10,116 nt of DNA, from contig JAILPF010000005.1 of NCBI GenBank assembly GCA_024699575.1, positions 1 to 10,116 of the forward strand. The letters run 5' to 3'. The translations under genes were made by a program, and so were the position numbers. The notes under the pieces were generated by a model, which made no database searches, was not told the origin of the DNA, and saw nothing but the letters and a program-made list of their open reading frames with translations. Of the stretch, positions 6,343-10,116 are shown piece after piece; position 1 is the stretch's first letter, and the number at the start of each line of letters is the position of its first letter. This DNA comes from Acetatifactor sp. Lineage in GTDB: Bacteria; Bacillota; Clostridia; Lachnospirales; Lachnospiraceae.

Positions 6343-8202
6343 ATGAAAAAAAAGAAAAGACTTTCCACAAAACAGCTTCTGTTGGCTGTTCTTCTGCTCC
6401 TTGGCTTTACCGCCATCACTCTCTTTTTATACGCAAGTCACCGAGATGAAAAAAAATTCCGCAGTTTATCCACCGAAATGTTTCGTAAACAGATGAGCTC
6501 CAGTACTCTGAATATGCATTACACCATCGCATATCCTGAAAATTTCGGTATAACTGACTATGAGATCACGCTCCCGATTTATCAACCAAATTCTGAGATG
6601 AATGATAAGGATACCGCCTCAGAGCTTTTGGAGCTGTTAAGCGATATCGACCCGCAAAAACTTTCCTCCGGTGATGCTTATACTTATCAGCTTCTGCTTC
6701 GAAATCTTATGCTCACCAAAGAGCTTGCTTCCTTCCCTTATTACAGTGAACCCCTTTCCCCTGCCGGAGGCATGCAGACGCAGCTTCCCATTCTCCTCGC
6801 GGAGTACGCCTTCCGCAGCAAAAAAGATGTGGAAGAGTATTTAAAACTATTGGATCAGGTGGACGACTATTTTGCTTCCCTCCTGATATATGAGCGGGAA
6901 AAAAAGGCAGCCGGTCTCCTGCAATCTGCCTCCTCACTTGAAAAAGTGAAAAAACAATGCGACACGATTGTCACAAAAGATGTATTAAAGCGTAAGGAAC
7001 ACTTTTTACAAACCACTTTCGTGGAAAGAATGCTTCCTCTTTTGAAAGCAGGAATACTGACTGCTCAAGATATGAAAAAATATTCTGCGCAGAATGACCG
7101 GTTACTATCCACCGTTGTAGCTCCCGCATACATTGCCCTCGCGGACGGGCTCTTCATACTGGAGGATGATTCCATCCCTTTGGTCGGACTCTCCCATCAG
7201 CCCGGTGGAGCTGACTATTATCTTCTGCTTTTGCAGGAGGAAACCGGCTCCTATAGAGATATCGATACTATTCGCCAAATGTTGACTACCCGGTTTGAGG
7301 CAGAGTACCGCACCTTCCGAGAGCTTGCAACAAAACACACCAAAGAGCTTTCTATGCTGGGCAAACAAAATTTACCGCCGACAGATTCCTCTCAATACCA
7401 ATTTCCCCTCAAAAATCCAACCGAGATGCTTGCAGATCTTCAAAAAAGAATGCAGCAGGATTTTCCTCCGTTTCCTACCTTGGAGGGGCAGGACACTTTC
7501 CCAGCAGAGGTAGCGGTTAAAACGGTGTCTCCTTCCCTGGAAGCCTTTTGCGCCCCCGCCTTTTATCTCACAGTTCCTCTGGATGCTGTTGAGGAAAACA
7601 GTATTTATATCAACCAAAAGAATTCCCCCTCCGGTCTGGATTTATATACCACCCTGGCGCATGAAGGATATCCCGGGCACATGTATCAGACCATCTATTC
7701 CAACCAGACTTTTCGCTCCAGGGAAGAGAATTTGGCAAGAAAACTGTTATGGTACGGTGGCTATCTCGAGGGCTGGGCTCTTTATGTGGAATTTCTTTCC
7801 TATGATTATGCTGTGTCTCTGTTGAAGGACCAAAGTCTGGATGCAGAATCCATTCTGGCAGAATTGGAAAAACACAGTCGCAGTATGCAGCTGTGTCTCT
7901 ATTCACTCCTGGATATTCAGATTCACTATTTTGGAGCCAACCCGGCTCAGGTCCAAAAGTTCCTTGCTCCCCTGGGTATAAAGGATGAGCGTGCCATTTT
8001 AAGCCTTTATGCATATATCGTAGAAGAGCCCTGCAACTATTTAAAATATTATCTGGGGTATTTAGAAATACTATCCCTCCGGGATAAAGCCAGGGAGCTT
8101 TGGGGTGAAAACTACTCTGATTACCGTTTTCATGATTTTTTCTTAAACCGGGGGCCCTCCGATTTCCGTACTCTGGAGGAGGCATTGACAAACCCGGAAT
8201 AA
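6343..8202 (+). CDS. Membrane-anchored DUF885 protein, putative zinc metallopeptidase
   Basis: From the ATG giving MKKKKRLSTK the protein has 619 residues. A basic N-terminus and one hydrophobic helix (about 11-30, rich in Leu) form an uncleaved signal anchor, placing the rest outside the membrane. No lipobox is seen. The C-terminal half has the DUF885 signature: LAHEGYPGHMYQ (438-449), a gluzincin-like HExxPGH with H440, E441 and H446, then YLEGWALYVE (474-483) with E476 and E483 as likely further ligand and catalytic-region residues. Family members are generally treated as uncharacterised zinc peptidases; the substrate here is unknown. An in-frame ATG at 6277 would add 22 residues, but the shorter form gives a normal lysine-rich signal anchor. 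Neither start has a clear Shine-Dalgarno site. The AEC permease gene follows 54 bases downstream and may share the transcript. Confidence 0.85.
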   Translation: MKKKKRLSTKQLLLAVLLLLGFTAITLFLYASHRDEKKFRSLSTEMFRKQMSSSTLNMHYTIAYPENFGITDYEITLPIYQPNSEMNDKDTASELLELLSDIDPQKLSSGDAYTYQLLLRNLMLTKELASFPYYSEPLSPAGGMQTQLPILLAEYAFRSKKDVEEYLKLLDQVDDYFASLLIYEREKKAAGLLQSASSLEKVKKQCDTIVTKDVLKRKEHFLQTTFVERMLPLLKAGILTAQDMKKYSAQNDRLLSTVVAPAYIALADGLFILEDDSIPLVGLSHQPGGADYYLLLLQEETGSYRDIDTIRQMLTTRFEAEYRTFRELATKHTKELSMLGKQNLPPTDSSQYQFPLKNPTEMLADLQKRMQQDFPPFPTLEGQDTFPAEVAVKTVSPSLEAFCAPAFYLTVPLDAVEENSIYINQKNSPSGLDLYTTLAHEGYPGHMYQTIYSNQTFRSREENLARKLLWYGGYLEGWALYVEFLSYDYAVSLLKDQSLDAESILAELEKHSRSMQLCLYSLLDIQIHYFGANPAQVQKFLAPLGIKDERAILSLYAYIVEEPCNYLKYYLGYLEILSLRDKARELWGENYSDYRFHDFFLNRGPSDFRTLEEALTNPE

Positions 8203-8216
8203 GATTTTATGATGGG

Positions 8217-8239
8217 ATTGTTTTAAACAGCCAAACAAT
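8217..8239 (+). repeat. Short AT-rich inverted repeat between the DUF885 and AEC genes
   Basis: Seven-base arms ATTGTTT and AAACAAT separated by nine bases. It is too AT-rich to terminate well and has no following T run, so it should not stop transcription into the permease gene. Confidence 0.3.
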
Positions 8240-8256
8240 TAGAAAAGAGAAAAAAT

Positions 8257-9204
8257 ATGGAACAATTGATTTTCAGTTTAAATGCTACCATCCCCGTTTT
8301 TCTGGTGATGGTAGTGGGATATATATTAAAGAACGTTCACATGGTGGATGAGTCCTTCGTCAAGACACTCAACGCTTTTAATTTCAAAGTCACCCTCCCC
8401 ATACTGTTATTCCGGGATATATCAGAGTCTGACTTTTACAGTGTGTGGGATACACGCTATGTCTTGTACTGTTTTTTGGTGACACTCATCTGCATTCTCT
8501 TTATTTGGGGTGGCGCCGCTCTATTATATAAGGACAAAGCACATCTCGGTGAGTTCGTGCAGGCATCCTACCGAAGCAGTGCCGCAGTGCTCGGCATTGC
8601 CTTTATTCAAAATATCTACGGCACCGCAGGAATGGCCCCCCTCATGATTATCGGGACAGTTCCTCTGTATAATGTTGCCGCCGTTCTCATTCTGTCTTTC
8701 ACCGGTCCGAATGCCGGCAGTTTGGACAAGGCCTCTTTGAAAAACTCCTTAAAAGGAATTGCCACCAATCCTATTATCTGGGGGATTTTACTTGGAATCA
8801 TCGCCTCTGCATGCAAACTACAGCTCCCCTCCATACCAAGCAAGGTTCTGGGAAGCCTTGCCTCTTTGGCCACTCCCCTCGCACTGATTGGTCTAGGCGC
8901 CGGCTTTGAAGGAAAAAAAGCTTTAAAGCAACTGCTTCCTACCTCCATCGCCTCCTGCATCAAGCTGGTTATCTTGCCGTTGCTTTTTCTTCCTTTGGCA
9001 ATCCACATGGGCTTTACGCAGGAAAAGCTGGTAGCTATTTTAATTATGCTCGGTTCCCCCACCACGGTAAGTTGCTACATTATGGCAAAAAATATGGGGC
9101 ACGAGGGAACGCTAACTTCCAGTGCAGTGGTGGCAACCACCTTTTTCAGCTCTATCACTATCACAGCATTTTTATTTGTTCTCAGAGGAATGGGACTCAT
9201 CTAA
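8257..9204 (+). CDS. AEC family (auxin efflux carrier) permease
   Basis: A 315-residue integral membrane protein of the auxin efflux carrier family, whose bacterial members include malate/malonate and amino-acid permeases. About ten hydrophobic segments fall in two five-helix halves, around residues 5-25, 40-53, 67-90, 105-120, 127-148, then 170-187, 200-216, 228-250, 257-277 and 287-310. Family hallmarks are NPIIWGILLGI (171-181), TPLALIGLGAGF (206-217) and the late SPTTVSCYIMAKNMGHEG (267-284), followed by TLTSSAVVATT. The substrate cannot be read from sequence. The start ATG is preceded by an A/G-rich stretch (AGAAAAGAG), a modest ribosome site. It lies downstream of the DUF885 peptidase on the same strand, so export or uptake of peptidase products is possible but unproven. 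Its stop codon interlocks with that of the convergent spmB. Confidence 0.88.
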   Translation: MEQLIFSLNATIPVFLVMVVGYILKNVHMVDESFVKTLNAFNFKVTLPILLFRDISESDFYSVWDTRYVLYCFLVTLICILFIWGGAALLYKDKAHLGEFVQASYRSSAAVLGIAFIQNIYGTAGMAPLMIIGTVPLYNVAAVLILSFTGPNAGSLDKASLKNSLKGIATNPIIWGILLGIIASACKLQLPSIPSKVLGSLASLATPLALIGLGAGFEGKKALKQLLPTSIASCIKLVILPLLFLPLAIHMGFTQEKLVAILIMLGSPTTVSCYIMAKNMGHEGTLTSSAVVATTFFSSITITAFLFVLRGMGLI

Positions 9205-9731
9205 AAAATATACTTTGTTAAAAGGATGCTTGCCACAGTTCCAACCAACGTCGATAATAAAGCACCTGTCAGCGTATATCGCGTCTTTGTGACCTTTGCC
9301 GCAAGAAAGTATACACTCATAGTATAAAATATGGTTTCCGTACAGCTCATGAGAATAGAGGTAAGCAGGCCAACATAAGAATCCGGTCCATTTGTCCGAA
9401 AAATATCCAGAACAAGCCCGGTTGCCGCAGAGGAGGAAAACATTTTGACAATCAAAAGCGGAATCATCTGCCCCGGGATTCCAACCTTGTCAGTAATTGG
9501 CCTCAGAATCACTCCCAGCATGTCAAAGAGTCCCGAAGCGCGCAACACCCCCACTGCCACCATCAATCCAATCAATGTGGGCAGTATTTCTACGACAACC
9601 TTCAATCCATCTCTTCCACCCTTCAAGAATGTCTCATATACCTTCACTTTGGAAATCACCCCAAACCCGACTACCAGGAAGATAATTGCCGGGATGAATA
9701 TATCTGACATATATGTCAATATATTGTTCAT
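9201..9731 (-). CDS. spmB: Spore maturation protein B
   Basis: A 176-residue membrane protein of the SpmA/SpmB pair, which in Bacillus and Clostridium is needed for full dehydration of the spore core and thus heat resistance. It contains a nucleoside-recognition (Gate) type domain: GGRDGLKVVVEILPTLIGLMVAVGVLRASG (about 38-67), and later SSSAATGLVLDIFRTNGPDSYVGLL and SCTETIFYTMSVYF, a conserved SpmB block. About four or five hydrophobic segments are visible. The ATG at 9731 is preferred over one eight codons upstream because GGAGAAG (9737-9743) is well placed, and because it overlaps the spmA stop as ATGA. That overlap implies coupled translation. A sporulation-specific promoter would lie upstream of spmA, outside the window. 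Confidence 0.92.
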   Translation of the reverse strand: MNNILTYMSDIFIPAIIFLVVGFGVISKVKVYETFLKGGRDGLKVVVEILPTLIGLMVAVGVLRASGLFDMLGVILRPITDKVGIPGQMIPLLIVKMFSSSAATGLVLDIFRTNGPDSYVGLLTSILMSCTETIFYTMSVYFLAAKVTKTRYTLTGALLSTLVGTVASILLTKYIF

Positions 9732-10116
9732 GCAATCTTCTCCTTTATCCTGCAATATATAATCGCAAACAGACTGCTGATAAAGGTTGCCAGAATTGCA
9801 GGTGCTATAATCAATGTTGGGTTCGTGCTACCATACTGACTGCGGTAAGCAATCATGTTTACCGGAATCAATTGCAAGGAGGAAATATTCAGGATGAGAA
9901 AGGTACACATCTCACTGCTTGCCACATTTTGGGTGTTTCCTCTGTCTCTTTCTAAATCTGCCAGTGCTTCCATGGCTTTTAAGCCCGCCGGTGTGCATGC
10001 CCATCCCAAGCCTAAGATATTCGCAATAATATTGGTCGCTATGTAGCCAAGTGCCGGATGTTCCCGGGGTATTTTCGGAAATAGGAAGTTCAGAACGGGG
10101 CGGATTCCATTCGTCA
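9728..10116 (-). CDS. spmA: Spore maturation protein A, 3' part (5' end cut by the window edge)
   Basis: The open frame continues without a stop from 9728 to the window end, about 129 codons, so this is the C-terminal part of SpmA. The visible protein enters with TNGIRPVLNFLFPKIPREHP, then ALGYIATNIIANILGLGWACTPAGLKAMEAL, the hallmark SpmA segment (usually LGLGNAATPFGLKAM). Two hydrophobic segments follow, LILNISSLQLIPVNMIAY and TLIIAPAILATFISSLFAIIY. The Trp-Ala-Cys in GLGWACTPAG replaces the more common G-N-A-A, a mild departure. A TTG at 10009 could look like a start but is internal, because the conserved protein continues upstream. SpmA works with SpmB in the forespore or mother-cell membrane system during spore maturation. 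Confidence 0.92.
   Translation of the reverse strand, partial: TNGIRPVLNFLFPKIPREHPALGYIATNIIANILGLGWACTPAGLKAMEALADLERDRGNTQNVASSEMCTFLILNISSLQLIPVNMIAYRSQYGSTNPTLIIAPAILATFISSLFAIIYCRIKEKIA
9737..9743 (-). promoter_or_regulatory. Ribosome binding site of spmB inside the spmA 3' end
   Basis: Minus-strand GGAGAAG, five bases before the ATG at 9731-9729. It selects this start over the upstream in-frame ATG at 9755 and lies within the spmA coding sequence. Confidence 0.65.

Noticed and set aside
9728..10009. A complete 93-codon gene starting at TTG 10009
   Set aside because: The same frame continues to the window end with conserved SpmA residues, so this is an internal codon of a truncated spmA.

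Overview
The window reads as a low-to-moderate GC, spore-forming, strictly anaerobic Firmicute, most likely a gut Lachnospiraceae/Clostridia-type genome. The evidence is a T-box leader, purine-rich Shine-Dalgarno sites, a split (two-subunit) transketolase, a radical-SAM anaerobic sulfatase-maturating enzyme (oxygen-sensitive chemistry) and the sporulation pair spmA/spmB. Species cannot be fixed from the sequence.

Left edge (1-319, minus strand): a promoter and a T-box leader whose regulated gene lies off the left edge. The specifier reads best as AUG, and the antiterminator bulge UGGU fits a tRNA with A73, so a methionine-related gene (for example methionyl-tRNA synthetase) is the best guess.

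Centre (354-6202, minus strand): one compact operon, read right to left: transketolase N subunit, transketolase C subunit, anaerobic sulfatase maturase (anSME), a cytosolic formylglycine sulfatase, ribulose-phosphate 3-epimerase, and a DUF402 (Ntdp-like) protein. tktN/tktC and sulfatase/rpe overlap as TAATG, and anSME/sulfatase as ATGA. A promoter with an extended -10 lies just upstream of tktN. The maturase would activate the sulfatase (Cys to formylglycine in CMPAR). Transketolase and epimerase are the non-oxidative pentose phosphate enzymes that could take up the sugar-phosphate product. The operon has no transporter and the sulfatase has no signal peptide, so its substrate must be cytosolic or imported by a system encoded elsewhere. 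This sulfatase/pentose-phosphate linkage is the most interesting point of the window.

Right of the operon (6203-6342) is a divergent intergenic region with an imperfect palindrome over the -35 of the transketolase promoter. Two plus-strand genes follow: a membrane-anchored DUF885 putative zinc peptidase and an AEC-family (auxin efflux carrier) permease.

Right edge (9201-10116, minus strand): spmB and the 3' part of spmA, overlapping ATGA. spmB converges on the AEC permease gene with interlocking stop codons and no intergenic space.
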